64,000 nt of DNA from Roseiarcus sp963764955 (GCA_963764955.1 CAVXVE010000060.1:38368-102367); one strand, 5' to 3'; positions 18,187 to 26,956 are shown, counted from the first letter of the stretch. The notes: generated by a model from the sequence alone, not told the origin. Translations and numbers: made by a program.

Positions 18187-18386
18187 TCCCCCTTCGTCCC
18201 AGCTCGCGCGGCGGTTGTCGTTGAGCCAGGTTTTCAAACAGCCACGGCCTCTCCTCGCCCGGCTGCCGGCCAAGCGCGAGACGGATTCCGTCAATGGGAA
18301 TATCTATAGCTTTGATTTCTGATTTTGTCAAAGAAAAGTCCGACTCTCATAGCGTTCTCTGTTGGCCTCGGAATTCACCCTGGATC

Positions 18387-18529
18387 GTCATGGGCGGCCT
18401 TGTGCCGGCCATCCATGCCGCCCCGCCGCGATGATCTCTGCCAAAAAGGAAATGGTGTCTCTTATCAGACGTTTATCCTAAAAGGGCAGTGTTCTCGTGG
18501 ATAGCCGGGACAAGCGCGGCCATGACGCC
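18387..18529. repeat. Pair of REP-like palindromic units in inverted orientation
   Basis: Unit 1 (18387-18419) reads GTCATGGGCGGCCTTGTGCC then GGCCATCCATGCC. Unit 2 (18497-18529) is its imperfect reverse complement, GTGGATAGCCGGGACAAGCG then CGGCCATGACGCC. Each is internally palindromic (CCGG / CTTGT core) and they flank 77 bp. Similar intergenic units with a CCCGGGACAAGCCCGGGCAT-like core are common in alphaproteobacterial genomes (from memory). Confidence 0.65.
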
Positions 18530-18620
18530 TTCAGGAGCGCCAATGCCTAACGCGATAAGAGCCAAAAGTGAGGCGCGACAGGGGCGTCCCCTTTTCGATT
18601 CGACTGAAAAAGCGGGACGA

Positions 18621-19325
18621 CTAGCGCGCTTCCTTCGCCACCAGAACGAGCCGGTCGCGCTCGACGGCGTAGCTCTTGAGCCGCTCTAGAAAGCTCATGC
18701 CGAGCAGACTCTCGTCCAGCGCGCCGGGGCGCGCGATGAGCGCAGGCACATTGCGCATGACGATCGGCCCGATCGCGATCTGGTCGAGCATAACCTCCGC
18801 CGCCCGCGCCGCGCCATTGGCGGTGCTGACGGGAGCGTCGAAATCAAGCCTGCTGGCGTCCACGCCCGCCCGCCGCGCATCGGCGGCGGTCAGCACCACT
18901 GCGGAGGCCCCGGTGTCGAACAGGAAGGACGCGCGGGCGCCGTTGACGCGCGCAGCGATCACGAATTCGCCGCTGAGACGCCGGTTGACGACGACTTCCC
19001 CGCCTCGCTCGACCTGCGGTTCCGACGGAAGGAGCTCGCCCGCGATGCGTCCGGCGATGCCGGAGGCCTCGAAGCGATAGGCGTAGACGCCGGTCAGCGC
19101 GATAAAGAGGAGCGCCCACGTCATGGCCGCCGTGGCCATGCGCGCGATGTCACTCGGCCGCGCCGAGCGCAAGCCGGAGAGCACGAGCCAGATGAGAAGC
19201 GAGACGCCGATCGCGGCGCTGGCGAACTGCTGGTGGTTCAGCCCAAACAGGATGGTCTTGTGCGGCGTCACGAGCAAAGCGGCCAACGCGACCGCCAGAA
19301 CCCCGATAGGGAGAATGAAGCGCAT
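18621..19325 (-). CDS. TIGR02281-type retropepsin-like aspartic protease, membrane-anchored
   Basis: About 234 aa. Three hydrophobic segments in the first 90 residues (FILPIGVLAVALAALLV, FASAAIGVSLLIWLVLSG, MATAAMTWALLFIALTGVYA) are followed by a periplasmic aspartic-protease domain. Its active-site motif is FLFDTGASAVVLT, then IGPIVMRNVPALIARPG and the C-terminal LLGMSFLERLKSY, the single-domain (dimeric) clan AA pattern. ATG 19325 overlaps the DUF1289 stop by one base, so the two are coupled. The frame is open further upstream but that part is the DUF1289 gene in another frame. Function in the cell is not established. Confidence 0.88.
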   Translation of the reverse strand: MRFILPIGVLAVALAALLVTPHKTILFGLNHQQFASAAIGVSLLIWLVLSGLRSARPSDIARMATAAMTWALLFIALTGVYAYRFEASGIAGRIAGELLPSEPQVERGGEVVVNRRLSGEFVIAARVNGARASFLFDTGASAVVLTAADARRAGVDASRLDFDAPVSTANGAARAAEVMLDQIAIGPIVMRNVPALIARPGALDESLLGMSFLERLKSYAVERDRLVLVAKEAR

Positions 19326-19549
19326 CAGCGCCGCCGGGCGCCGGACGTGATCCGCCCGCCGCGGGCGCTGCGCGATCGGGCCGCGGTCTGGCGCTGGGCA
19401 AGCCCGGCCATGATTGAGAGACGATCGGCCTCGCTCATCGTCATCCAGGCGCCGATCTCGGCCGCCGTCCGGCCGCAGCCGATGCACAAGGCCGACAGCG
19501 GGTCGATGACGCAGACGTTGATGCAGGGAGTTGAAATCGGCGCGGGCAC
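19325..19549 (-). CDS. DUF1289 small Cys-rich protein
   Basis: 74 aa. The Cys pattern CINVCVIDPLSALCIGCGRT followed by EIGAWMTMSEADR is the DUF1289 signature (probably a small metal- or Fe-S-binding fold; function unknown). Arg-rich C-terminal tail. It starts 11 bp after cobS ends and overlaps the protease gene by one base, so cobS, this gene and the protease form one leftward transcription unit. Confidence 0.9.
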   Translation of the reverse strand: MPAPISTPCINVCVIDPLSALCIGCGRTAAEIGAWMTMSEADRLSIMAGLAQRQTAARSRSARGGRITSGARRR

Positions 19550-19559
19550 GGGGCGTTAC

Positions 19560-20363
19560 TTAGGGGGCCGCCTGCCCGATGAGAAGGCCACACCATGCGG
19601 CGATCTCGCCGCATTGCTGCGCGGCGCCGGCGACGTCGCCGGTCTGTCCTCCGATCGCGCGGCGAGCCAGCGCGACCACGCCCAAGGCGCCGGCGCCGCT
19701 CATCAGCGCCGCGAGCAGCGCGTGGATGAGGCCGAGCGCGGCGAGGCCAAGCGCGAACGCAATGACGAGGGCGGAGCCCCAGGCGGCGGCGAGCGCGCTC
19801 GAGTTGAGCAGCCCCGCAGCGGCGCCTGCGCCGTCGGCACGCGCCGGCGGCAGAAGCGCGAGCGGCGTCAGCGCGGCCGCGCGGGAGAGCGCGGCGACCA
19901 GGATCAGGCTTAAGCCGCCGCGCCAGAACCCGCCGTCCAGCGCCGCGGCCAGCGCCCCGACGCGCAGGATGAGCGCGAGCGCGAGCGCGAGCGCGCCATA
20001 GGCGCCGATGCGGCTGTCGCGCATGATCTCGAGCTTCCTCTCCCGCGTCGTCCCACCGCCGAAACCGTCGGCGAGGTCGGCGAGCCCGTCTTCATGCAGC
20101 GCGCCAGTTGCGGCGACGAGCGCCGCCGTCGCGAGCCCGGCCCGAAGAAGCAGGGGCAGCCCGAGCAGCGCCGTCAGCGCCAGAACGAGCGCGCCAATGA
20201 GGCCGACCACGGCGCCGGCGACCGGCGCCGCCCAGGCGATGCGGGCAATGTCGAGCGGCGCGGCGAGCGCCGGCGCGCCGACGTTGAGGCGGGTGAAAAA
20301 ACGAAGGGCGTCGGCGATGTCGCGCGCGGCGGGGGCGAAGCGGCCGGAGGAGCCGGACGCCAT
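19560..20363 (-). CDS. cobS: Adenosylcobinamide-GDP ribazoletransferase CobS
   Basis: 267 aa polytopic membrane enzyme that joins adenosylcobinamide-GDP to alpha-ribazole, the last step of cobalamin nucleotide-loop assembly. Characteristic parts: ALRFFTRLNVGAP near the N-terminus, the acidic ALHEDGLADLADGFGGG, the REKLEIMRDS-like block (RERKLEIMRDSRIGAYGALA) and multiple hydrophobic helices. Length fits the family. No other cobalamin gene lies in the window, so the rest of the pathway must be elsewhere. Confidence 0.93.
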   Translation of the reverse strand: MASGSSGRFAPAARDIADALRFFTRLNVGAPALAAPLDIARIAWAAPVAGAVVGLIGALVLALTALLGLPLLLRAGLATAALVAATGALHEDGLADLADGFGGGTTRERKLEIMRDSRIGAYGALALALALILRVGALAAALDGGFWRGGLSLILVAALSRAAALTPLALLPPARADGAGAAAGLLNSSALAAAWGSALVIAFALGLAALGLIHALLAALMSGAGALGVVALARRAIGGQTGDVAGAAQQCGEIAAWCGLLIGQAAP

Positions 20364-20375
20364 GAGGCGCGCCCC

Positions 20376-20801
20376 TCAGCGGTGCGCCCACAGGAACGTC
20401 AGGACAGCTACCGTTCCGATCGCCGTCAATCCCGATTCGACAATGCCCCACTGACGAACGAGAGCGCGCGCCGCCCCCACGTCGCCGCCGCGCAGCGAGC
20501 GGACCTGGTTGTCGAGCGGCGACATGACGAAGAAGGCGTAAAGCCAGCTTGCGATGATGATGACCGCGCCGAACGCCCAGCGGACATCCTGGGTTTGGAA
20601 ATAGGCGATGAAGCCGGCGATCGCCGACAGGAGCGCGAGAGCGGCGAGAAGCGAGACGCCCCGGCTGTCGCTCGGCCCCCATTCGCTGAGCAACGCCGCA
20701 TCGTCGAGCTTGAGGCGAGCCGGCTGCTCGACCCAGTTGACATAGAACGAGGCGCCGGTGAAGGCGGCCGCGAAGGCCAGCGCAAGCGTTCCCCAGATCA
20801 T
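20376..20801 (-). CDS. DUF1772-like four-helix membrane protein
   Basis: 141 aa with four predicted transmembrane helices (WGTLALAFAAAFTGASFYV, LLAALALLSAIAGFIAYF, WAFGAVIIIASWLYAFFVM, IVESGLTAIGTVAVLTFLW). The motif FYVNWVEQPARL after helix 1 resembles the DUF1772/anthrone-oxygenase-like family. In-frame 12 bp upstream of cobS on the same strand. Function unknown; family assignment from motif impression only. Confidence 0.72.
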   Translation of the reverse strand: MIWGTLALAFAAAFTGASFYVNWVEQPARLKLDDAALLSEWGPSDSRGVSLLAALALLSAIAGFIAYFQTQDVRWAFGAVIIIASWLYAFFVMSPLDNQVRSLRGGDVGAARALVRQWGIVESGLTAIGTVAVLTFLWAHR

Positions 20802-20900
20802 GACGGCTCCCTGTTGCTCGGCGCCCGTCTAGCATGAAGCGGGGCGGAAAGCGCGAACCCCAGCTTGACAAGACGAGAGGGCGAAGCCACGCTCACAATC

Positions 20901-20952
20901 AGGCGATGGGGTTCGCCTTTAACCGCCCTTGGGGCTGATGACTCCTGTCCAG
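20901..20952 (+). ncRNA. Fluoride riboswitch (crcB RNA motif)
   Basis: The stretch 20901-20950 contains the conserved crcB-motif elements in order: GGCGATGGGGTTCGCC (P1/P2 start with the GAUGG box), AACCGCC, then GGGGCTGATGACTCCTGTCC (the CUGAUG(A)CNCC 3' half). It lies on the same strand as, and about 165 bp before, crcB, the fluoride channel gene these riboswitches normally control. Fluoride binding typically turns expression on. The distance to the ORF is longer than usual, but no other gene intervenes. Confidence 0.88.
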
Positions 20953-21117
20953 CCATTTTGGCCGACGGAGGGTCATGCGTGATCACGCCCAAGCATCATA
21001 AAGTCCACGAGCCCGGTTCTCCTGCTGTCGGCGGAAGCGTTTATGCTTGCGCTTGAGGCGCCGATTCGCTTGCGAAGCCCTCACAGCCCGACCCTGGCGC
21101 AATAGCAGAGACGCACG

Positions 21118-21492
21118 ATGTGGACTTATGTCGCGATCGCGATCGGCGGCACGCTCGGATGCTGGGCGAGATACACGCAGACCAGCCTCGTGCAGGCGGT
21201 GTTCGGCCGCGATTTTCCGCTCGCCACGTTGAGCATCAACGTGATCGGGAGCTTCCTCATGGGCTTCCTGTTCATCCTGACCCTTGAACGCCTGATCGTT
21301 CCGCCGAGCGTCCGGGTCGGCGTGCTGACCGGCGTCCTCGGCGGATACACGACCTTTTCGACCTTCGAGATGGAGACGCTCCTGCTCGCCGAAAGCGGAG
21401 AGTTCCTCAAGGCGGCGCTTTATGTGATCCTTTCCGTGGTGATCGGATTCGCGGCTGCGTTCGGCGGCGCCTATCTCGCGCGCAACCTGTGA
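21118..21492 (+). CDS. crcB: Fluoride ion channel CrcB/Fluc
   Basis: 124 aa small membrane protein that exports fluoride as a dual-topology dimer. Four helices with family motifs GGTLGCWARY, INVIGSFLMGFLF, and the pore-forming Phe region VLGGYTTFSTFEMET (Na+ site TTFST). A fluoride riboswitch upstream and a DUF190 gene 14 bp downstream, a usual partner of crcB, support the call. Confidence 0.96.
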   Translation: MWTYVAIAIGGTLGCWARYTQTSLVQAVFGRDFPLATLSINVIGSFLMGFLFILTLERLIVPPSVRVGVLTGVLGGYTTFSTFEMETLLLAESGEFLKAALYVILSVVIGFAAAFGGAYLARNL

Positions 21493-21506
21493 GCTCGGAG
21501 CAACGC

Positions 21507-21846
21507 ATGGCGACCGACGTTCTGATGGTTCGAATTCTATCTGAGCGAAGCCGATCACGGACGGCGCAGGACATTGATGCGCGAGATCCTGTCAACCTTG
21601 CACGATAGGCACGTGGTGCGGGGGGTCACGGTCTTCAGAGGGATCGCCGGCTTCGGCGCCGACGGCGAGATCCACGCGGACGACCTGCTGCGACTCAATC
21701 TCGCTCTGCCCCTGGTGATCGAATTCTTCGATGAGCCGGAGGCTGCCGAGGCGGCCATCCAGCTCATTGACGGCCTCGTTCCCGGAGGACACATCGTCTC
21801 CTGGCCGGCCAAGCGCAATGGCGCCGCCGCGGCGCCTCCGAAGTGA
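21507..21846 (+). CDS. DUF190 (PII-like) protein, one frameshift near the start
   Basis: About 112 aa expected. ATG 21507 begins MATDVLMVR, then one extra base near 21532-21535 shifts the frame. The conserved part follows: FYLSEADHGRRRTLMREILS, VVRGVTVFRGIAGFGADGEI, LALPLVIEFFDEPEAAEAAI and PGGHIVSW. This is DUF190, a PII-like fold often encoded beside crcB. It is presumably co-transcribed with crcB under the fluoride riboswitch. Its exact role in fluoride resistance is not established. Confidence 0.8.
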
Positions 21847-21873
21847 GTTAGGCGCAACGGCGGGCGCGCGCGA

Positions 21874-22113
21874 TCAGTGGCGCGTGGTCCCGCGCACGTG
21901 GCGCGCATGTTCCGCGGTCGCTCGCGCTCTTTGCCTGTTCAGCGTGTTTCTATGGCGCGCCCGAGCGGTATTCGAGCCGGCGCCCGCGCCGGTCCTTGGG
22001 ATGGTGGCGGCCGACGCCGCGCCTGGCGGCGGATTGCTCTGCGCCGAGGCTGGCGGAGACGCAAGCGCCAGCAGGAGGGCGACCCCGATCGAGGCGAAAG
22101 TTGCGTTGCGCAT
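21874..22113 (-). CDS. Small secreted hypothetical protein
   Basis: 79 aa. Clear signal peptide (TFASIGVALLLALASPPASA) then a Pro/Ala-rich segment and an Arg/His-rich C-terminus (AEHARHVRGTTRH). The ribosome-binding site GGGGA precedes ATG 22113. It has no family that I recognise. It sits between DUF190 (convergent) and the GH127 gene, 77 bp after the latter. Confidence 0.55.
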   Translation of the reverse strand: MRNATFASIGVALLLALASPPASAQSNPPPGAASAATIPRTGAGAGSNTARARHRNTLNRQRARATAEHARHVRGTTRH

Positions 22114-22190
22114 TGTCGTTCCCCGCGTTGTTTGCCTGGCCTGCGCCGGCGCCGGCCTCCTTATCATGATCGCCTTCCCGCCTGGCGCGC

Positions 22191-24104
22191 TCAGCCGTCG
22201 ACCTCCGCGACCCACACCTGCATCGAGCCAGGCGCGCGATTGGCCCAGAGATGATAGGGAAGAGCGACCAGTTGGGCGTCGCGGGCCGCAGGCGGCTCGG
22301 TCGAATAGAGCGCGCCGCCGGGTTTCTCGCCGGGAACAAGCCTCTTGGCGCTCGCCTCCAGGGTCACGACGCCGCCGAAGAGATCCGTCCGCCATCCGGC
22401 GTCGATCGGCGCAGAGCGCGGCAGCGCCAGAGTCTGGACGGGCCCGCCGGGATTGTCGGCCTCCTCGACGCAATAAATCAACGGGCCACGCCTGAGCGCC
22501 GCGCGCCCGACATCCATGCGCACATTCGGATGGGCGTAGAGCCGCTCGGCCGGCATCTTGAGATCGAGCGTGACCGCGTCGCCCTTACGCCAGAGCCGGC
22601 GAATGGTCGCGTAGCCGTTGATCGGCTTGAGCGCGATCGGCTCGCCGTTGACGGCCGCGGTCGCGTCTTTCGCCCAGCCCGGAATGCGCAGCTTGAGGTC
22701 GAAAGCCGCGGGCGCCTCGGGGGCGACGTCGACGCGAACCTCGCCGGACCAGGGATAGGCGCTGGCCTCGCTGAGCGCGACCTTCACGCCGGCGAGCATC
22801 GCCGTCGTTTCAAATCCGCCATAGAGGTGGAAGGCGACGCCGTCCTCGCGCGCCGAGATCGCATAGCCGGCGATCGACGCCGCCAGGCGCGACACATTCA
22901 TCGTGCAGCAGGGGCAGACGTGCCAGGCCCATCGCCGGTGCTGGCCGCGGCTTTCGAGCGGATTGGAATAGAAGTAGTGCTCCCCATCGCGCGCGAGGCC
23001 GCTCAGCGCGCCATTGTAAAGGGCAAGCTCCATCACGTCGGCGTAGCGGCCGTCGAGATCGAGATGCAGCATGCGGTGAGCCCAGAAAATGAGCGCGACC
23101 GACGCGCAGGTCTCCGCATAGGCCGTCTCGTTGGGCAGATCGTAAGGCTCGGTGAAACCCTCGTTGGTCTCTTTCGGCCCGAGACCGCCGGTCACATACA
23201 TCTGCGCCGTCGTCACATCGCGCCATAGCGCCTCGCAGGCGCGTTTGAGCCCCTCGTCGCCGAGCTCGAGCGCGAGGTCGGCCATTGCGCAGGCCATGTA
23301 CATGGCGCGCACCGCATGCCCGACCACGCGGGTCTGCTCGCGGACGGGAATGTGCGACTGGTTGTATTCATAGGTTCGGGCCCAGTAGCTGGCCGGGTCG
23401 TCGCCGCGCGCCAGCGCCTCCTCAGTAAAGTAATGGGGCTGACGGCCCCGCTCGTCGATGAAATAGGCGGCGAGATCGAGGCGACGGCGATCGCCGGTCA
23501 GACGATAGAGCTTGACCAGCGCAAGCTCGATCTCCTGGTGGCCTGGATAGCCGCGCTTCTGCACGGGACCGCGGCCAAACGTCGCATCGATGTGATCGAC
23601 GTAGCGCTCCATGACGTCCAGCATTTTGCGTCGCCCGGTGGCGCGGAAGTAGGCGATGGCGCCTTCGAGCAGGTGTCCGGCGTTATAGAGCTCGTGGTTG
23701 TCACGCAGGTTCGTCCAGCGCTTCCCGGGCTCACGCCCGAGATACCAGCAGTTGAGATAGCCGTCGGGCGATTGCGCGCGCGCGAGATCGTCGACGATGG
23801 CGTCGATCTTCGCTTCGATGTCCCCATCGCGCCGATGGGCGAGCGCGTAAGCAGCCGCCTCGATCCACTTGCCGACGTCCGAGTCCCAGAAGATCTGCGT
23901 GCTGAGGCCATGGCTGTTGCGCGGGATCCTGAGCGGGGGCGGCGGCTGCGGCAGTTTGAGCGATTCAAGCATGCCGAATTCTTCAAGCTTGGCGTGCTGG
24001 CTCGGGATCGTGCGGTCGAGCACGGTTTCGAGCCGCTCGCGCCAGAACGGGCTGGTGATGCGGACGTCCGCAAAGGGAACCGCGGAATAGCCGCGCTCGC
24101 TCAT
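22191..24104 (-). CDS. Glycoside hydrolase family 127 (beta-L-arabinofuranosidase-type)
   Basis: About 637 aa. GH127/DUF1680 enzymes release beta-L-arabinofuranose using a Zn-bound cysteine nucleophile. Seen here: N-terminal FADVRITSPFWRERLETVLD, SDVGKWIEAAAYAL, DGYLNCWYL, the (alpha/alpha)6 barrel, NETAYAETCASVALIFWAHR, and the metal/nucleophile motif WHVCPCCTMNVSRL. A C-terminal beta domain follows. Three ATG codons (24110, 24107, 24104) abut an AGAGGGGG ribosome-binding site; the third gives the best spacing. No signal peptide, so it probably acts on oligosaccharides brought in by the neighbouring ABC systems. Confidence 0.92.
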   Translation of the reverse strand: MSERGYSAVPFADVRITSPFWRERLETVLDRTIPSQHAKLEEFGMLESLKLPQPPPPLRIPRNSHGLSTQIFWDSDVGKWIEAAAYALAHRRDGDIEAKIDAIVDDLARAQSPDGYLNCWYLGREPGKRWTNLRDNHELYNAGHLLEGAIAYFRATGRRKMLDVMERYVDHIDATFGRGPVQKRGYPGHQEIELALVKLYRLTGDRRRLDLAAYFIDERGRQPHYFTEEALARGDDPASYWARTYEYNQSHIPVREQTRVVGHAVRAMYMACAMADLALELGDEGLKRACEALWRDVTTAQMYVTGGLGPKETNEGFTEPYDLPNETAYAETCASVALIFWAHRMLHLDLDGRYADVMELALYNGALSGLARDGEHYFYSNPLESRGQHRRWAWHVCPCCTMNVSRLAASIAGYAISAREDGVAFHLYGGFETTAMLAGVKVALSEASAYPWSGEVRVDVAPEAPAAFDLKLRIPGWAKDATAAVNGEPIALKPINGYATIRRLWRKGDAVTLDLKMPAERLYAHPNVRMDVGRAALRRGPLIYCVEEADNPGGPVQTLALPRSAPIDAGWRTDLFGGVVTLEASAKRLVPGEKPGGALYSTEPPAARDAQLVALPYHLWANRAPGSMQVWVAEVDG

Positions 24105-24106
24105 CA

Positions 24107-25186
24107 TCATCCCCCTCTGTCGCCGCGCCGCCGGCCCCCGCATGAATCGCGAATGACGAGCGAGCACGGCAATCGGCGCACGCCCGCAAGCCTGCGGCCC
24201 GCCATCATTTCCAAAAGTGACCCGCCCGCCTCACGACCGAGCGCGTCGAGATTCATATCGACGCTGGTGAGCGGCGGCCGCGTCGCCTCGGCCATCACGT
24301 CCCAGTTGTCGAAGCCGACCACAGCGACGTCCGCCGGGACGGCGCGCCCCATCTCGCGCAGGGCGTCAACCGCGCCGCGCGCGATCTGATCGTTGCCGCA
24401 AAAGAGCGCGTCCGGCGCGCTCCGGCGGCGGGCGAAGAGAGCCTGCGCCGCTTCGCGTCCCCAGGCTTCCGACCAGCGGCCGGGCCGGCAATCGCCCGAA
24501 GCCGTTTTGAGCCCCGTCTCGGCCAGCGCCTTGCGCCAGCCCATTTCGCGCAGGCGAACCGCCTCGAACCGTTCCGGGCCGGTGATATGGGCGATCTTCC
24601 TTCGGCCCAGAGCGGCGAGATGGCTGACCGCGAGCCGCGCGCCGCCCTCGTCGTCCGGCAGCAGGCAAAGCGCGTCCGGATTCTCGACCTGCGAGTAGAC
24701 ATAGACGACCGGAAGGCCGCGCGCGACAGGCTCGACAGGCTCACGCCTGTCCGCCCGGCGGGCGGTGACGACGAGACCATCGACGCGCTTGTTGAGCAAT
24801 TGCTCGATGTGCCGGCGCTCGCGCAGCGGATCGTCCGTGGCGTTGCACATGAAGACCGCGATCCCGTGCTCGAACAGCCGGTGCTCGAGCGCCTCGACGA
24901 TCGGGAACGCGAATCTTCCGAAACTGTCGTTGGACAGAATGCCGACCGTCATCGAGCGCGCCCGATGCAGGCTTTGCGCCAGATCGTTCGGCCGGTAGTC
25001 GATCGCCTTGGCGATCCGGAAGACCCTGGCGCGCGTTTCCGCGCTAAGGCGTCCGTTGGCGTTGAGCGCCTTCGAGACCGTTCCTATCGAGACGCCGGCG
25101 AGCCGCGCGACGTCGCGGATGGTCCGGGTCGCCGGCGCCGGGTCGACATCGCCGGACTGGGCCTCGTCGGACGGACGGTCGTTCAT
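24107..25186 (-). CDS. LacI-family transcriptional regulator
   Basis: 359 aa. LacI helix-turn-helix TIRDVARLAGVSIGTVSKAL with hinge helix (YRPNDLAQSLHRARSMTVGI), then a periplasmic-binding-protein-like sugar domain (SNDSFGRFAFPIVEALEHRL, DALFCGNDQIARGAVDAL, ADVAVVGFDNWDVMAEATRP). Start ATG 25186 overlaps the upstream permease stop by 4 bp (ATGA), and its stop region touches the GH127 start, so transporter, regulator and hydrolase are one operon. It probably represses this operon until an arabinose-type sugar binds. A candidate operator is at 28272-28283. Confidence 0.92.
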   Translation of the reverse strand: MNDRPSDEAQSGDVDPAPATRTIRDVARLAGVSIGTVSKALNANGRLSAETRARVFRIAKAIDYRPNDLAQSLHRARSMTVGILSNDSFGRFAFPIVEALEHRLFEHGIAVFMCNATDDPLRERRHIEQLLNKRVDGLVVTARRADRREPVEPVARGLPVVYVYSQVENPDALCLLPDDEGGARLAVSHLAALGRRKIAHITGPERFEAVRLREMGWRKALAETGLKTASGDCRPGRWSEAWGREAAQALFARRRSAPDALFCGNDQIARGAVDALREMGRAVPADVAVVGFDNWDVMAEATRPPLTSVDMNLDALGREAGGSLLEMMAGRRLAGVRRLPCSLVIRDSCGGRRRGDRGG

Positions 25187-26073
25187 TTGACGGCGCCCGA
25201 AAGCAGGCCGGAAATATAATAGCGCTGCAGGGCGAGGTAGACGGCGAGACAAGGGATGATCGAGATGATGACGCTCGCCTGCAGCGCTCCCCAATCGACA
25301 GCGCCGTGATTGCCGATGCGCACGCTGACCAGAAGGATCGGCACCGTGAACGAGGTCTCCCGGTTCATGAAAATGAGCGCCGCGAGGAACTCGTTCCACG
25401 AATTGATGAACGCAAACAGAGCCACCGTCACGATCGCCGGCACGGCGAGCGGCAGAAAGATGCGGGTAAAGCGCTTCCAGGCCGAGCAGCCGTCGACCAT
25501 CGCGGCCTCCTCGATCTCGCGCGGGATCGCCTCGAAGCTGTTGCGCATCAGGAAGATCGAGAATGGAAGCTGCAGGATCGTGTGCACGATCGCGAGTCCA
25601 AGATGCGTATTGACGAGGCCGACCTTGGCGAAATCGAGATAGAGGGGCGTGAGCAGCGCCTGATAGGGAATCATGATCGGCGCGAGGAGCGCGATAAACG
25701 CTACCTCCTTGCCGCGCACGGCGAAGCGCGCGAGGCCATAGCCCGCCGGCGCGGCGAGCGCGATGCAGGCCACGATGGTGATCAGCGCGACGACGCCGGA
25801 GTTGCTGACGTAAGTCGCAAGCCCGGCCTGAAAATCGATGACCTTGGCGTAGTTCTCGAAGCTCAGCGCGCGGGGCAGATAATGCGGCGGAACCGCCGAA
25901 GCGTCGACCGCCGTCTTGATCGAGGCGAGGAAGGAGAGCGCCATCGGCGCGGCCATGATCACGATCGCCGCGACGCAGGCCGCCGCGGCAAGGTAGGCGC
26001 CCGGCGCCTTGCGCCCGCCGCGCCGGGCGGGAATCGCGCGTTCGGCCTCGCTCGTCAGGGCGGCGGCGGTCAC
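25183..26073 (-). CDS. Sugar ABC transporter permease (MalG type)
   Basis: 296 aa CUT1-family inner-membrane permease with six predicted helices. EAA loop: EIEEAAMVDGCSAWKRFTRI-FLPLAVPAI. N-terminal hydrophobic AYLAAAACVAAIVIMAAPMA. The start is GTG 26073, overlapping the previous permease stop (GTGA), which fixes the start. Partners: MalF-type permease (26070-26945) and binding protein (26957-28204). The ATPase is not in this operon and is probably the UgpC/MsmK-type protein at 32152-33270. Confidence 0.9.
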   Translation of the reverse strand: MTAAALTSEAERAIPARRGGRKAPGAYLAAAACVAAIVIMAAPMALSFLASIKTAVDASAVPPHYLPRALSFENYAKVIDFQAGLATYVSNSGVVALITIVACIALAAPAGYGLARFAVRGKEVAFIALLAPIMIPYQALLTPLYLDFAKVGLVNTHLGLAIVHTILQLPFSIFLMRNSFEAIPREIEEAAMVDGCSAWKRFTRIFLPLAVPAIVTVALFAFINSWNEFLAALIFMNRETSFTVPILLVSVRIGNHGAVDWGALQASVIISIIPCLAVYLALQRYYISGLLSGAVK

Positions 26074-26945
26074 GTCTCGCCGCTCCGCGCCGTCACCGCG
26101 ATCTGCATGGTCGCGAATATGAGGATGATGAGGGTCAGCACGATCGAAAGCGCCGCGCCGTAGCCGAGTTTGAACGAGACGAACGAGTTCTGGTAGATCC
26201 AATAGACGGCGGTGAACGTCTGCCCTCGCGGTCCGCCGGACGTCATGATGTAGAACTGGTCGAAGGCCAGCATCGAGCCGATCGCGCTGACCAGCGTCGT
26301 CAGCAGCGCCACCCGGCGGATCAGCGGCAGGATGATGAGGCGGACGCGACCCCAGTAGCTTGCCCCATCCATGAGCGCCGCCTCGAGGATGTCGGGATTG
26401 ATCGACTGGATTCCCGCCGCGAACAACACCATGCCGAAGCCGACGACCTTCCAGGTGATCGAGATGACGACCGCCCAGAAAGCGAGATCGGCGCTGGCGA
26501 ACCAGACGATCGGCTCGCGTATCAGGCGCAGGTCGACGAGAAGCTTGTTGAGGAGCCCGACCTGTTCGTCGAGCAGCCAGAACCACAGGAGACTCGAACT
26601 CGAGAGGCCAATCACCACCGGAAGGAAAACGATGGCGCGGGTGAGACGCTTGAGCGGGGTGTTCTCGACTGTGAGCAGCGCCAGCGCAAGCCCCAGGACC
26701 ATCAGGATCGGCGTGAGCACGAGCGTATATTTGGCGGTGAAGGCGAGCGCCCGCCAGAAGCCCGAATCATTCCAGATCCGCCAGTAGTTGGTCAGCCCGA
26801 TGAACTTGCCGCCGCCGAGCAGCGACCGGTCGGTCAAGGACATGGCTGTAAGTTGGCCGAGCGGGATCAGCACGAACACGCCGACGAAGAGGAGGGCTGG
26901 CGCCATGAAGAGCCAGCCCGGCCATTGCGGCAGCGTCCGTCGCAT
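26070..26945 (-). CDS. Sugar ABC transporter permease (MalF type)
   Basis: 291 aa CUT1 permease with six helices (LFMAPALLFVGVFVLIPLG near the N-terminus) and the EAA loop DILEAALMDGASYWGRVRLI-ILPLI. The frame is open to 27098, but that part overlaps the binding-protein gene, and ATG 26945 lies 12 bp after that gene's stop. Pairs with the MalG-type permease to form the channel. Confidence 0.9.
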   Translation of the reverse strand: MRRTLPQWPGWLFMAPALLFVGVFVLIPLGQLTAMSLTDRSLLGGGKFIGLTNYWRIWNDSGFWRALAFTAKYTLVLTPILMVLGLALALLTVENTPLKRLTRAIVFLPVVIGLSSSSLLWFWLLDEQVGLLNKLLVDLRLIREPIVWFASADLAFWAVVISITWKVVGFGMVLFAAGIQSINPDILEAALMDGASYWGRVRLIILPLIRRVALLTTLVSAIGSMLAFDQFYIMTSGGPRGQTFTAVYWIYQNSFVSFKLGYGAALSIVLTLIILIFATMQIAVTARSGET

Positions 26946-26956
26946 CGAGGGGGCCG

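Larger units (their letters stand above)
17971..18620. other. 650-bp gene-free region holding two kinds of repeats
   Basis: After dusA comes the iteron-type structured repeat (18063-18186), then about 200 bp with nothing recognisable, then a pair of inverted REP-like palindromes (18387-18529). A minus-strand open frame (18101-18331) runs through the first repeat, but it has no ribosome-binding site or family and is not called. The sequence mixes AT-rich repeat DNA with ordinary GC-rich DNA. Confidence 0.6.

Noticed and set aside
18101..18331. 76-codon minus-strand ORF through repeat copy 1
   Set aside because: Its C-terminus is read from the repeat (FFYSNR...), and the same reading appears by chance in copy 2; it has no ribosome-binding site or known family.
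21874..22473. Longer 199-codon version of the small secreted protein
   Set aside because: The upstream part overlaps the conserved C-terminus of GH127; the signal peptide and ribosome-binding site mark the start at 22113.
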